Assembly: GCF_965363235.1 (NCBI RefSeq)
Contig: NC_134839.1
Location: 62,685,877-62,749,876, forward strand
Direction of reading: 5' to 3'
Source: Mytilus galloprovincialis
Taxonomy: Eukaryota > Mollusca > Bivalvia > Mytilida > Mytilidae
Length of the DNA stretch: 64,000 nt
Shown piece by piece: positions 46,401 to 58,648 of this stretch. Both the position numbers and the translations under genes were made by a program. Position 1 is the stretch's first letter; every line of letters starts with the position of its first letter. Under the pieces are notes generated by a model. The model ran no database searches. It had not been told where the DNA came from and saw nothing but the letters and a program-made list of their open reading frames with translations.

Positions 46401-49400
46401 ATAATGGTTTACTTTTATAAATTGTTACCTGGATTGGGAGTTGTCTCATTGCCACTCATACCACATCATCCTATATCTATTAATAGCTGCTTAACATCCA
46501 GCGGCAAATATTTAATTGAACATTTATGATATCAACATGTTATTTTAATGAAACTAAAAGAAATGAGAAAACGTATGAACCCGTGATTAATTAGAAAATT
46601 TTAACAAAATATATGGCGCGTAGGGTGGCCGAATCGGGTCTAGTGTTGGAAGATTTGAAATCCATACACAAAAGTCATTACTACGGCGTGGTGTACAGCT
46701 GTGCAATATTTTTCATGACGAGAACATTTATTTTCATGCATTGATAATGAAGTCAATAATACTATCTTCAATTGAAAGATAATCAGAATCAAAATAGTTT
46801 GTGTCTTTATTTTTTTCTTCTTGTATAGCATTGGACAGACTGCAAATTGAATGGTGAATTGTTATTGTGTGGCCGAATTTAACAGACAATCAATAAAATA
46901 ACAAAACCGACTGCATATGCGAGACCCTCATGGCTGGACAAGGTCGTACAACACCCCTATTCGTAAATAAAATTATAAATAAAGGAAGTCTCTCATCCTG
47001 TTCTTGACTTGCCTTGGTACATAAAAAAAAAATGCAGAGTTTAATTGATTTTTTAAAAATATATGATATTACATGTATATGTGTATGTAGAAAAGGTGTC
47101 AATAAAAGTCTGTTAAAAAGATTTAAAAAAATTACATTGTTGTCGTTTTTGTTTTGAATTTAAGCAAAATATTGTCAATAGATGCAGAATTGTCACACGT
47201 TAGTTTATTTCATTGGTTTATTTTTTATGTATATCAATCTGGATGTTATAGACCAAAACAAGAAAACGTCCGTTCACATGCTGTTAAAAGGGCTTGCAAT
47301 GCAATGGTGTCGTTTGTTATTGTATATCGTATTTGTATTTCATTCATTATTTTGTACTTAACTCAGGCTGTAAGTTTCCCGTTTCAGTTGTTTTGCATTT
47401 GGGTCTTTTCATAGCTGACTATGCGGTATAGGTCTTAATCATTGTTGACGTTACATCTTTGTTATTTGGTCTCTGGTTGATATCATTTGCCTCATTGGTA
47501 ATCATACTACGTCTTCTTTTTGTATAGTCATCTCCCTTTTGTACTTCAATGTATTGAGAGATATAAATTGAAGTATCGACAAATGTACACTAATTGCAGA
47601 CAGACAGACAGATCAGAAAGTGTACACACGTTAAAACTCGTCGCTGTCAAGCTGATGAGCAAATATGAAGTCATGCAGAAGCGTTGTTTCTGAGAAAAGT
47701 AACACAATTATAGTTAGGCGATCGGACAGAAGAACGAATAAAGTGTTTTTAATATAGCTTTACTTCTAGACAATAAGTACGCCAATAATCATACAGTTAC
47801 TCCATATGAAAGGTAATGCAACTTATCTATTGATAAAGACATCCTTGAATATTATTCTCTAATACTAGCTGCTGTACTTCCTATGAAATGTTATACTACA
47901 ACTTCATTTTCAGTCGACTGAGGCAATTATGACATGAAATTGCACAAAACAGCTCAAACTATAGAATAAGAAGTACTCCTTATAATCTAAATTTGAAAGA
48001 TGATTATCTTTTGAATGTAAAAAGACAAAAATCCAAGTACGTCGGGCCATTTAAAGCTGACAGGTTTTGTCATTGTTGACGGTTATACGGTTGTTAATTA
48101 ATGGTATCACCTCACTTAATTTATAGTTGGTTCACATTTTGCCATGTTAGGGCCTTTGCAATAATGTTGGCTATCCTCTTTCGGTACATGAAGCAATTTA
48201 AAACTAATGTCGGATGGAGCTGCACCTGTATACTTCTATAAGATTTTTCTGTTTTGCCGTACATTTGACAAAATAATCTGCTGGGATCATTTTTATTATC
48301 TTGTTTTTTTTTATTATGAAAAGGTTCCTGTCCAATTCCGTTTCGTAAATGTTTAGCCTCATGTTTAGCACAAATGTTTAGCGATTTTACGAATAACCAT
48401 CTTATGAATTTTTATGATAAGTATCAACGCTTTGGAAAACACCTTCATATACTTGGCAGCATAGTCGTGTGCGGCGGGAATGATTACACGACGTTGGTGC
48501 GATTAAAACTTTATATAGCGTAATTTAGCGCCATACTGACAGACGTCGTAAAAAATTAAGGTATATGGCTTTTATTGAAAAAACAAGCACATGGACCCAT
48601 ATTTTTTTCTTTTACAATCAATCAAGTACTGTTTCAAGAACACTTCGCCAAAATTTCAAGAAAAAATCAACGATCAATTTTTTTCTGCGCTTCCAAAAAG
48701 ACGCAAAAATATGGTCAATTTCTTTATTTCGCATATATCAATCTAAATCTGGAAAATGATGATTTGGTTTAACCTTAAACTTGTTTCAGCATATAGATGC
48801 CATGGATCAAGGGAACGTTTTACAAAAAAACCCGGTTTAGTTATGACTTTTTGTTCAAAAGTATTGTTACTTTCTTTAAAAGTCATTATTTATGAATTTT
48901 CAGGAATTTTCTTCCAAATATCCAAATTTCGAACCAAATTATCTCAAAAAGTAAGTCATGAAGGTACTTTTTTCTTTTCATATTTGGAAAGTACACATTA
49001 AAATTGACCTACTCTCAAAATTTTAGGAAAAAATCAACGAGGAATCTCTACTGTATCGTATGCCCTTAATATAAAAAAAAAGAAAATTAGAGACATAAAT
49101 AAGCACTTTTATGAATGGTATTTGTATCATACAGTGAATGAAGACATAATTTGAGGAAAATAGTGATATGAAGCTGATAAAAAAGATGTGTTCTTAATTT
49201 TTTTTCCAGTGAAAAAATTAAAGAAAGACAAGATGACAAATTCACCAAGAAGAAACAAAAACAAGATTAGAAATGGTATTTATTATAAATGCATACCAGT
49301 CACCTTAACAAACTGAATTTAGAAACCCTCATCTTATATATGAAAAAATCCCCTTTGTTGTTACATGGCACTATAGTAGCCAAAAATACAGAACGTCCTT

Positions 49401-52400
49401 AGTCAAATCTCTTGCTAATTTAAACTATACACCTTAAACAAGATAGCTACCATATGGTAGTAGTATTCAAGAAAAAAAGTCGGATGGACTCCCAAGTCAA
49501 ATTGTATGACACCTATTCCTTCAGATTGTTATCTTGTTATCTTGTGAACTTGCACTTGAAAAATCATGTTCAGCTTGTTTGTCAATAATTTGTGAATAAT
49601 AATCATATCACGTTAAAAAATTCTCACCCTGATAATTCAATTGATATTTGCCGCTTGTTGATAAAAATTCTATCAGATAACATTTATAATGTTGCATTAC
49701 ATGAAAATCTTGGTGACTTTGATAATCTAGAATAAGATTTGAATATCTGACAGACTACAAGAGCAAATGGATATGAAAAACTTGCAAGCAGTTTTTCAAC
49801 TTTTATCTTACATTTTTGGACTTTTTCCATGTCCATTTCTGTGATTTTAGAAAAACTTATGGTAAGGTATTGAAAATTGACATGCCCACTCTGTTAAGTC
49901 TTTGAAATTTTACAGTTTCTCATTGAAAATATGCAAATATATATATATATTTATATATACATGTACAAGTCTAAATTGAAAACTATATTCAAACCTATGA
50001 TTGCGTTGGATAAAAACCAGAATTTTTATACGTATGCATGTAAAACAAATTTCGTTGTAGAAGGGTCTAAATACAGCACAAACAACATTTTCCAAAAGAC
50101 CAAAAAAGTGAAAAAGTATATTTTAACAAAACACATTTGACAGGTCGAACAACTGATGTTCTTAAACCCTGCTGACTGCCATTGGCGATTGCCAAATAAA
50201 TTGATCACAAGATGTAACCAAATGGATCTTAATATGAATTTTATACTAAACAGAAAAACAATAAACTTGCAGCAAAGATGTTATACCACAAACTTATATA
50301 TAGACACTTATGTTCCTTAAATGGAAGAAGTAAGGATGGTTTCAATAAAAGAAACAAATCAAATTCTTTAAAATTTGTATTCTCTATTTTTCTTCAAATG
50401 CAAGTCAGATAGCAGTACATATATACATGTTATCCTCCTGAATATATGTGTAATATTTGCAGTTGGCAATCAGTTAATTTATGATTACAAATTTTTTGCA
50501 CCTCTGTATTTATTGTTTGCAATTTTGCAGGAGACAGTTTTCTGGAAAGATCAGTAACTCCTGAACCTAATTATGAAATGATGACAATAGGTTTGTACAT
50601 GTACTACAAGTTTGGTTTATTAAAGATAGTACTTTAAATAGATCAGTTAATAGATAACAAAGAATTGAAATACATTTATATTTGCTTTCTGAATAAAAGC
50701 AGATGGAGAAAATACACCAATGAGAAGGCAGTGCAAGTAAAATTTACAAAAAAATGTTTTAGGAATCAGAATGTTAAGTGTTTTAAATATGTATGTTACA
50801 AAAAGACGAACTCAGCAAAATAATGAAAATGAATATAGATGAATCCTATCGTGCAACAATTTATAAGCAACAACTTGCTCTATAGATGAATGTGATGTTG
50901 TTGACATTTTATGATTGATATTTGGTTCTTTTTTTAGATGAAAGAAAGAATCTCCTGACACATGTAAGTTCTCTATCATGTTTGAAAGTATTGTTTCAGT
51001 AAATATCAGCCTGTAAAACTATTTTGTAGATAAAACATCATGATTGTGTACTATTTTATAATTTAAGAAATGTTATAATACTTTCTTTTGAACTGTTATT
51101 CAAAGCGGACTTCAGAAGTATGATTTACTTGTGTCCAATTTAATTTACTTTGAGTAAATGTTTTTTTAAAAACTAAATTGGAATTATTAGAAAGATTTCT
51201 TATTGTGATTGTTAAACAGTTTTCCTGTCTATATTCTTTACATTGCAATATTCCAAATTAGTTTTGGAGTTTCAATTAGCAAATCATAGACTTTGAAAGG
51301 GGCTGATTGTATCATTTTGTAATCATTGCTCAGAACGTTTCATTTTGTATTCATGAAATGTATGATACATGCTGGCAAATCCTGTAATACAAAACAATTA
51401 TCTCCCAATTATACATGCCTATTACAAGATAAATGTTTACAAGTTAATTTATTTATAATTAAGAATATATTGTAGTTACAAAGGTTTGCATTCTAATAAA
51501 ATATTCAGCAAAATAACCCATTTAAGGATGTACTTAAGTGATCTAAGATAAAATTGAATAAATCAAGAATTCAAAATTGATACTTTGAGCTGGAAAAGCA
51601 CTAGTTAAAATCAAAATAAGCAATATAACATATTGATAGGTCATGGAGCTCCTTTTCAGGATAGTATGGAGGGAAAAGGCTGACTCAGACTTTTACCTTA
51701 TATTTGCATTGGTATTATTTGGGTCTCAAATGTAAAGGAAGAAAATCAACAATCTGCTTAAACTTTGTCAAATGACCTTTTATGAGCTATTAAGTCTTAT
51801 GTTAAAAGATAAATAGGTGTTATGGGGCAAAATATTTTACCTTGTGTTGTATGGAAAAACACTGAGGAGTCAAAATTACATCCTAAAGAATGGATATAAA
51901 AAGTAGTGACCATGAACATAAATTCACTAGTTTTGCTTTACAATTAATAAAGAAACCTCTTAATCAGATAATTACCGAAATAACTCTATATTTCAATACT
52001 TATATATGATAAGTATATGTGTTTGTTTACAGACTTGTGGTGTGATATCAGAACATACAAAGAAAATGTGTACAAGGTACGATCATTAATATTCATACAA
52101 CTATAAGTCATAAGGTTTGTAAAATCACAATATTGGTAGTTTCAGTCATCTTTATGGCACTATTTGCTTTAATATTTGCTTTTAGTTGGTCATGTAGAGA
52201 GCCAATGAAGATGAGCCAATTCGTCCAAATGCGCAGCCATATAAAAAAAAGGTGTGGCATGATTGCCAATGAGACAACTCTTCACACGAGACCAAATTAC
52301 ACTGATATTAACCACTATAGGTCACGGTACGGCCTTCAACAATGAACAAAGCCCATACCGCATAATCCGCTATAAAAGTCCTGGAAATGACAAAATAAAC

Positions 52401-54428
52401 AATTCAAATGAGAAAACTAACGGCCTAATTTATGTACAAACAAGAATGTGTTTCCAGGAAAGGGATGCCCCACTCATTTTCAGTGGACCGTGAAATCAGG
52501 GTAATAACTCATATTTGGCATTAAAATTAGAAAAATCATATCATAGAGAACATGTGTACTAAGTTTCAAGTTAATTGGACTTCCAACTTAATCAAAAACT
52601 ACCTTGACCAAAAACTTTAACCTGAAGCGGGACAGACCTACAAACAAACGGACGGACGAACAAACAAACACACAGACCAGGAAACATAATGCCCCTCTAC
52701 TATTGTAGGTGGGGCATAAAAATGAACGAAAAACATATATGTAACACATAACAAACTGTTTGGCATTCAAATGATCTATGAAAAATATCTTATATTTTCC
52801 AAAGAAGGAGATAATGATAAGGATTGCTTTATTATTTAACCCTTGAAATGGTAAACTTTTTCAATCTCTTACAAACTGTTTTCATTTTATTGATCAATGA
52901 ATTCCATAAGAAAAACTGGTAAATTTTTTAAATATTTAAAAGATTGTTACTCCAGGAAAAACTGCAGTTAAGAAAATTTCATTCTTCTATTAGCAAATAT
53001 TTTTTTTATGTTTTTGAACCAAGAACTCTTTTTAATTACTCATAGTCCTGTTCAGATTTTATCATGACTAAAAAGAAATGGTTTGTTTTGACAGATCACA
53101 TAGATGTCCTCAACATTCAGATGAACAAAGAATACAAGTTAGACAATTTCTAATGTAAGTAACATTCAGTATATGGTTCACAAGTAAGGACAAGTCTTGA
53201 TAATCGGACTTTTCAAGAAAGATGTAATATGATAAAAGGCAAACACAACATTTAAGTTTTTATCGTTCATACAGGTATTTTTACTATCCATAATTTATGA
53301 AAAAACAGTTTAACAGCATAACCTTAAATTTCTTAATGTATTTTACTGTTTTTATTATTCCATAAAAAAAATTGAATATACAATATCTATGACAGATTGT
53401 ACCTGTATTCTTATTTTTATGTCCATTTGTGACATATAATCCTGTTGATCACATTTTTATTTGTAACATTAAAATATTTTAGATCAGGTGATGATGATGT
53501 ACATATAGATATTGATACATTAGATGACCCAGATAGTGAATCTGTCAGAGACGCATTATGGGAAGAAAACTCAACGTCATCTTCTCCTGCTGGATCTATT
53601 GTATCTACTACAAGTAAGTAAAACTAAAGACACAAAGTACCAATCTTAGAGTATCCACAGGTACTGAAACCTAGTTCAAAGCCAATTATAACCAAGAAAT
53701 AAAACATATTTCCCGGACCTAAATATCAATCAGTGCACATTCATAAAATTGACAATAGAAATGGGGAATGTGTCAAAGAGACAACAACCTGACAATAGCA
53801 CAGACAACAGCAAAAGGTCATCAATAGGTCTTCAATGCAGCAAGAAACTGATCAAGTGTAAACATTCAATAAACATTATGAGAAAAAAAATCCCATTTTA
53901 GAGAATGCATAAACTTAGTTTTATGTCTTTTCTTATGTAAGTATGCTAAATCATAATGCCCTTTTCAAATTTTAAGTTTGCAATGAAAATGCCATTCGAG
54001 AGATTTTCACCTACCTTTTTAATTTCAGCTGAAACTTTATAAAGTGAATAAATAGAGGAATTAGTTTGCTGTTTTAAAACATAGAAAATATTTTATTATT
54101 GTCTTTATCTGAACGAAATAGCTCAAATTGCAGTGCGTCTGAAAGCATTTGTTTTATACAGGAAAGCCTATGTAATGATTAATCATGACAGAGGTACCTT
54201 TGACACCAATTACCTCATAGATTTATTGTACAATGTATTTATTTATATGCCAACATTTATTTACCTACTTGTATCAAATTTTCTTCAGGTTTAGCCATTA
54301 AAAAACGTCCAGCTCAAAAGGCAAGTTCAAAAAGTAAAGTGAAGAAGAAGAAACCAAATCGACCAATAGAATCTATACATAATAATGATGAATTATTAGC
54401 TAACAGTAATTTATATGACTTTGAATGA
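43492..54428 (+). CDS. ATXN7L3: ATXN7L3/Sgf11-like subunit of the SAGA deubiquitinase module
   Basis: Activates the USP22-type deubiquitinase acting on histone H2B in the SAGA complex. Recognised exons: 43474-43589 (in-frame ATG at 43492), 43908-43924, 44517-44721, 45089-45177, 49210-49275, 50531-50590, 50938-50963, 52033-52076, 53095-53154, 53483-53613 and 54289-54428. From 43492 they total 936 nt (311 aa plus stop), with all phases agreeing. [14 protein letters not shown] is the conserved N-terminal helix region. FGVDVFGQ precedes the Sgf11 zinc finger, [20 protein letters not shown], with C62, C65, H77 and C81, followed by [14 protein letters not shown]. Then come an acidic [10 protein letters not shown] stretch, a KNKI/NSPRR basic stretch, and the SCA7 domain ([20 protein letters not shown], residues 189-208). 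The C-terminus is basic, [16 protein letters not shown]. Human ATXN7L3 is about 350 aa, with some 20 more residues before the conserved helix, so an upstream coding exon may be missing. An alternative donor adds 25 residues. Confidence 0.95.
43908..43924 (+). other. 17-nt microexon of the ATXN7L3-like gene
   Basis: Flanked by a tttccag acceptor and a gtaagc donor. It enters with two bases pending and leaves one, giving K-S-Q-K-D-F and matching the family pattern DTDP..SMKDFEIVD across three exons. Skipping it would shift the frame, so it must be constitutive for a functional product. Confidence 0.9.
44424..44446. repeat. AT dinucleotide microsatellite
   Basis: About eleven AT units in the intron before the zinc-finger exon. 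Confidence 0.9.
45139..45288 (+). repeat. 75-bp tandem duplication spanning an exon end and its splice donor
   Basis: Copies at 45139-45213 and 45214-45288 each contain the exon 3' end (encoding [13 protein letters not shown]), a gtaagt donor (45178 and 45253), about 20 bp of intron, and tacaaatatgtctacag. One coding difference (His to Tyr) and few intronic ones separate the copies. The frame stays open through both, so either donor gives an in-frame product, 25 codons apart. The intervening 35 bp are too short to be an intron. Confidence 0.95.
46290..46490 (-). repeat. Family H copy nested in the Kolobok-like element
   Basis: gttggttttctgatttgaat, gtgtgagccaaggatc, gttgaaggctgtacctttac and gagttgtctcattgccactc match the reverse of 42980-43205. 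Confidence 0.8.
47310..47515 (-). repeat. Family A copy nested in the Kolobok-like element
   Basis: catagctgactatgcggtat, tcattgttgacg and gcctcattggtaatcatact match the reverse of 4506-4795. The plus frame at 47154-47414 ends in it and is not a gene. Confidence 0.75.
49276..50530 (+). other. ATXN7L3 intron; no exon recognised
   Basis: AT-rich intron with a TA-rich stretch near 49938-49960. Short frames between 49910 and 50208 on both strands have no identifiable product. Confidence 0.5.
50938..50963 (+). other. 26-nt microexon of the ATXN7L3-like gene
   Basis: Flanked by a tttttttag acceptor and a gtaagt donor. It joins one pending base to encode DERKNLLTH and returns the frame to phase 0 just before the SCA7 exon starting TCGVISEH. 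It aligns with the EELRSLLT segment of the family. Confidence 0.9.
50964..52032 (+). other. ATXN7L3 intron; nothing recognised
   Basis: AT-rich intron without repeat copies or exon candidates. Confidence 0.5.
52250..52720 (+). repeat. Adjacent family A (52250-52441) and family D (52438-52720) copies
   Basis: ggtgtggcatgattgccaat ... gagaaaactaacggcctaat is family A. It is cut off where acaagaatgtgtttcc begins family D, which ends ggtggggcataaaa. Family D therefore probably inserted into an existing family A copy. Both lie in the ATXN7L3 intron following the SCA7 Cys exon. Confidence 0.85.
53735..53850 (+). repeat. Dispersed repeat family G, copy 2 (ATXN7L3 intron)
   Basis: attgacaatagaaatgggga, tgtcaaagagacaaca and aggtcttcaa match 6150-6260 in the same order. 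Confidence 0.65.
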
Positions 54429-55849
54429 TTTATAATAGTTATTTGTTAAGCTGAATTGTGTCTTTAATGCAGTGAATCTTTGAAAAAAGTAAATTATTCT
54501 ATGGTTCTTTTAAAAACTATCTACCTAGCTTTTGCATTTGTGTGGTGTTTTAAAAAATATTAGAAGCAGCTGTCATTTGGATATCAATATGTCCACTCAG
54601 TTATTAAGGCTCCATGTTTTTGCTTTACATTGATTGCCTCTTAAGCCTCAAAATGAAGTTATGTTGAAGTTTTACCCCTGAAAAGAAACAGAAACTTACT
54701 TCATTTTGTACTTAGTGTCCCTATATGTTAATAATAGTCTTTTATTCAAAGCAATACAGCTTTTACATATTAATAGATTCACTGTATTACAGACACAATA
54801 GTTAAAGTCCCAGTGACTATAATTTAGAATTTGTTGTATTATTCCAAAGTCTTTCTGTGTGTAATTGTAATCTTTGTTTATGAGGGAGTGTATACAATGT
54901 GTAATCAAATTACAGTTTTTTTGTTTTACAACGAGAAACCCAGAGACTACCATGTTGATTTCTATAAAAATAGCAATTTTTAAAAGTACTTTCTATATCT
55001 TTTTTAATGATCAATACTTTTTTATATATCAATAGATGAGAGGAATTGAACATGTGAAATGCTAATACATTATTGTTAATTTGAATTAATATACCCTATT
55101 CTAGGAGTGGGGGCTATACTGCAATCACTTTGTCTTACCGTCTGTCTGTTTAGCAAAAAATATATTTGTCACATATTCTAGGGTACTTACAAAGAGAATG
55201 AATTTATATATGGTTAGCATCTTGACAGTGCAAGTTGCTGATACTATGAATTTTCAATATGTTTTATTAACTTCATATTTTCATCACACAATTCTCCACT
55301 TCTATTGAACAGAATGACTTCCTTTTTTGGTCAGTAGAACTGTAAAACAAGTGTGCATTTTGGATTTGTCAGACGCCAGCAATGATCTGTAATGTATAAA
55401 ACACTTTTCTGATCTATCAGACTCTTATTTCCTGTATTCATTGCTTTATATTATGAGTAGGGTATGCTTAGCACAACAAAGTGTGCAATTTCTTGTTTTA
55501 TATATATTAATGGTTAAAATGTCTTGTTATTTAATGTTACTTTGTTGTAATGCTCATTCAATTTATTACATTATAAAATTATTGTAAGTTGTGTTGTTTT
55601 CTTTATTGCTGCAACAACATGCAGCTCATGCAGATGTTGGTTAACATTTTATTTAAAACTTATTGGTTTACTGTGATTTGTTGATCAAAACTCTTCTTCC
55701 TTTAACAATGCATTTTCATATTGTGGCCTTTATAGCCGACTATACAATATAGGTTTTCTTATATTTGAAGGCAGAATGGATACCTATAATTGATCTAAAA
55801 CAGTTCTAACCTAGGGGGAACAACCTTCTCTTGGATGTTCTTAATATAT
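54429..55849 (+). other. 3' UTR and downstream flank of the ATXN7L3-like gene
   Basis: No clear AATAAA was found shortly after the stop at 54428, so the transcript end is undefined. A short family A relic (gcctttatagccgactatac) lies at 55728-55760. The minus frame at 54696-54953 has no recognisable product. Confidence 0.45.
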
Positions 55850-57690
55850 TTACACAGTTTTTTGTTTTGCCCGAGACGGCAGCGGCATAAACTATTAGTA
55901 TCAAGCTTTATCTTTATGAAGTTAGAAGACCTTGATGCTTCATATCTTGTATGCAGTTATGAAATTTACGTCTGTCATATGTTTGATGTCCTTGACCTCA
56001 TCTTCATGGTTCAGTGACTTCTTGATCAAAACATGAGTTTTTTTTCGTAATGTGAGTTTCTCACTTATTATGAGTAATAGGATAACTATATTTGGTATAT
56101 GGGTTCCTTGCAACCTTCACGTCTGTCAGACAGGAATCACCTGACCTCGACCTCATTTCATGGATCAGTGATCTATGTTAAGTTTTTGTGCTTTGTTTGT
56201 TTTTATAAGTTTCATAACCAATAGGTCAACTATATTTGGTGTATGCAATGATTGTAGGGTGTACATGTTTATGTCTGTCTGGCAGGTATCATCTGACATT
56301 GACCTCATTTCCATGGTTCATTGGTCAGTGTAAAGTTTTTGGTTAACTATAGTGTATAAAACTATTATAAGGTATACACATCATTCTAGCCAGAATAAAT
56401 GACCTTGACCTCATTTTCATTGTTCATTGAATAAGTGTTTGTGCTTCAGTCTGTTTTTTCAAATTCTTTAAAGTAATATTTCGGATGTATTTGGTATAAA
56501 AAATAATTGTAAGGTGTACATGTCTGTCTGGCATGCACTATTTGACTTTGACCTAATTTTCATGGTTTATTGGTCATGATACATTTTCTTAATTTTGTCA
56601 GTCTATCAGATACTACAAGCAACAGCTCAACTGTAGTTGGTGTATTGAATGATTGTAAGGTATACATGTCTGTCTTGCCTGGTATCATCTGACATTGACC
56701 TCATTTTCATGGTTCATTGGTCAGTGTAAAGTTTTTGTGTTTTTTTAAGTACATTTGTACTACAAGTTATTGGTCAAATATAGTGTATAAAATTATTATA
56801 AGGTTTACACATCATTCTAGCCAGAAAAAATGACCTTAACCTCATTTTCATTGTTCATTGAATAAGTGTTTGTGCTTCAGTCTGTTTTTTTTTCAAATTC
56901 TTTAAAGTAATATTTCGGATGTATTTGGTATAAAAAATAATTGTAAGGTGTATATGTCTGTCTGGCATGCACTATTTGACTTTGACCTAATTTTCATGGT
57001 TTATTGGTCATGATACATTTTCTTAATTTTGTCAGTCTATCAGATACTACAAGCAACAGCTCAACTGTAGTTGGTGTATTGAATGATTGTAAGGTATACA
57101 TGTCTGTCTTGCCTGGTATCATCTGACATTGACCTCATTTTCATGGTTCATTGGTCAGTGTAAAGTTTTTGTGTTTTTTTAAGTACATTTGTACTACAAG
57201 TTATTGGTCAAATATAGTGTATAAAATTATTATAAGGTTTACACATCATTCTAGCCAGAAAAAATGACCTTAACCTCATTTTCATTGTTCATTGAATAAG
57301 TGTTTGTGCTTCAGTCTGTTTTTTTTTTCAAATTCTTTAAAGTAATAGGTCAGATGTATTTGGTAAAAGAAATAATTGTAAGGTGTACATGTCTGTCTGG
57401 CATGCACTATTTGACCTTGACCTAATTTTCATGGTTCATTAGTCATGATACATGTTCTTAATTTTGTCAGTATCAGTTACTACAAGCAACAGATCAACTA
57501 TAGTTGGTGTATTGAATGATTGTAAGATGTACATGTCTGTCTTTCCTGGTTCATCTGACCATGTCCTCATTATCATAGAACCATGATAATGTTAAGTTTA
57601 TGTGATACTTATGGTAAAAACTTCATGTTACATACTTTCAACATAAATTTAATGATAAGTTACACAGGCAAGACATTTTGGTGTGTGCAC
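55850..57690 (-). repeat. Repeat family B, expanded copy with about 432-bp tandem units
   Basis: tcattctagcc recurs at 56381, 56812 and 57246, giving periods of 431 and 434 bp. The first two units are nearly identical and the third is partial. Every block repeats tgacctcattttcatggttc and a gtgtacatgtctgtctggca-type segment. Ends match the reverse of 19805-20700. Non-coding. Confidence 0.9.
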
Positions 57691-57722
57691 TCTTATTTCT
57701 AATATTATTACATTTGCACTCT

Positions 57723-57860
57723 CAGTGGTGGATCCAGAACTTTTCCTAAGGGGGGGGGCTGACTGACCTAAGGGAGGGCCTGCCCCAGTCATGCTTCAAT
57801 GATTCCCTATATAATCAACCAGATTTTTCCCACGGAAGGCCCCCTGGATCCGCCTATGAC
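57723..57860. mobile_element. Short MITE related to the one at 7645-7809
   Basis: The left end cagtggtggatccagaac is mirrored by ccctggatccgcctatgac at the right, with a G-run near the left end and a C-run near the right. The termini have diverged more than in the other copy. Confidence 0.65.
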
Positions 57861-58610
57861 TCTGATAGATAATTGTCTCATTGGTAATCATACCACATCT
57901 ACTTATTTTTATATTTTGGTGAATTTCATTCGAAAGTTCAACTTATCAGCACTGGTGATAAATATCAACCCTTATGTCAAATTCAATAGACCGCTAGACC
58001 TTTAAAAATATGTACAGTAATTAAACAGAAAACAACTTGATAAAACAGTTACAATACACACCTAAACAACTTTAGCAGCGTTTTTGGACCATTATTTTTC
58101 ACATCTTCATCAGATATCTAGACAATAAGAAGCCTCTATAAGAGTATTTGCTTACTGGGGATTCATTGTAATTTTGTGGATTAAGGAAATCTTGCATTTT
58201 CCTAGATATCTGATTTCATGGTTTTTCCAAAGTCTGCATATAGCCAAATAGATAATTTTTATTTCCTCAAACAAATGTTGTTTAGCTTTTAAGTATTTAC
58301 ACATGTATTTGAACCACCTAGATTACTCCCTGTGTATTATTTTCTGCAACAGAAGTGACATGCAAGACAAAAATCAAAAAGTTCTACATATGTTTGCAAC
58401 AAAGATGTTCACATTTTGAATGTATATGCAAAAAATAAGTTGGTTGCACTGGATTTAAAAAGTTGAATAACACAAATAATGTTTTACCTGACATTTACTC
58501 TACTATGGGTTTTACTTAAAAATGCACTTAGCTGACCCATAAAAATTTACTTAAATATAAAACCTCACCAATGTTAGAAGAAAAATTATGGTACAGTATG
58601 TTCATCACAT
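57861..58610. other. Intergenic / 3' flank of SDHAF3, nothing recognised
   Basis: Contains a short ctcattggtaatcataccac relic of family A near 57878. No exon seen. Confidence 0.45.
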
Positions 58611-58616
58611 TTTATT
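58611..58616 (-). terminator. Polyadenylation signal AATAAA of SDHAF3
   Basis: tttatt on the plus strand gives AATAAA on the minus strand, 33 nt after the stop codon at 58649. This is a plausible distance for a short 3' UTR. Confidence 0.5.
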
Positions 58617-58648
58617 AACAAATTATTTACATATCTATTTTATACACA

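Larger units (their letters stand above)
45626..49065 (+). mobile_element. Kolobok-like DNA transposon remnant flanked by TTAA (ATXN7L3 intron)
   Basis: The left end GGGAATACGATACAGTA and the right end TACTGTATCGTATGCCC are inverted repeats matching at 16 of 17 positions, both flanked by TTAA (45622-45625 and 49066-49069). TTAA duplications are made by Kolobok and piggyBac elements. At about 45990-46260 a decayed coding segment reads [11 protein letters not shown] and, in another frame, [10 protein letters not shown] and [15 protein letters not shown]. The Cys-x2-Cys and FD(I/V)(N/S)T patterns recall the Mutator-like transposase domain typical of Kolobok-type elements. Stops and frame changes show it is inactive. 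Family H and family A copies sit inside it. Confidence 0.65.
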
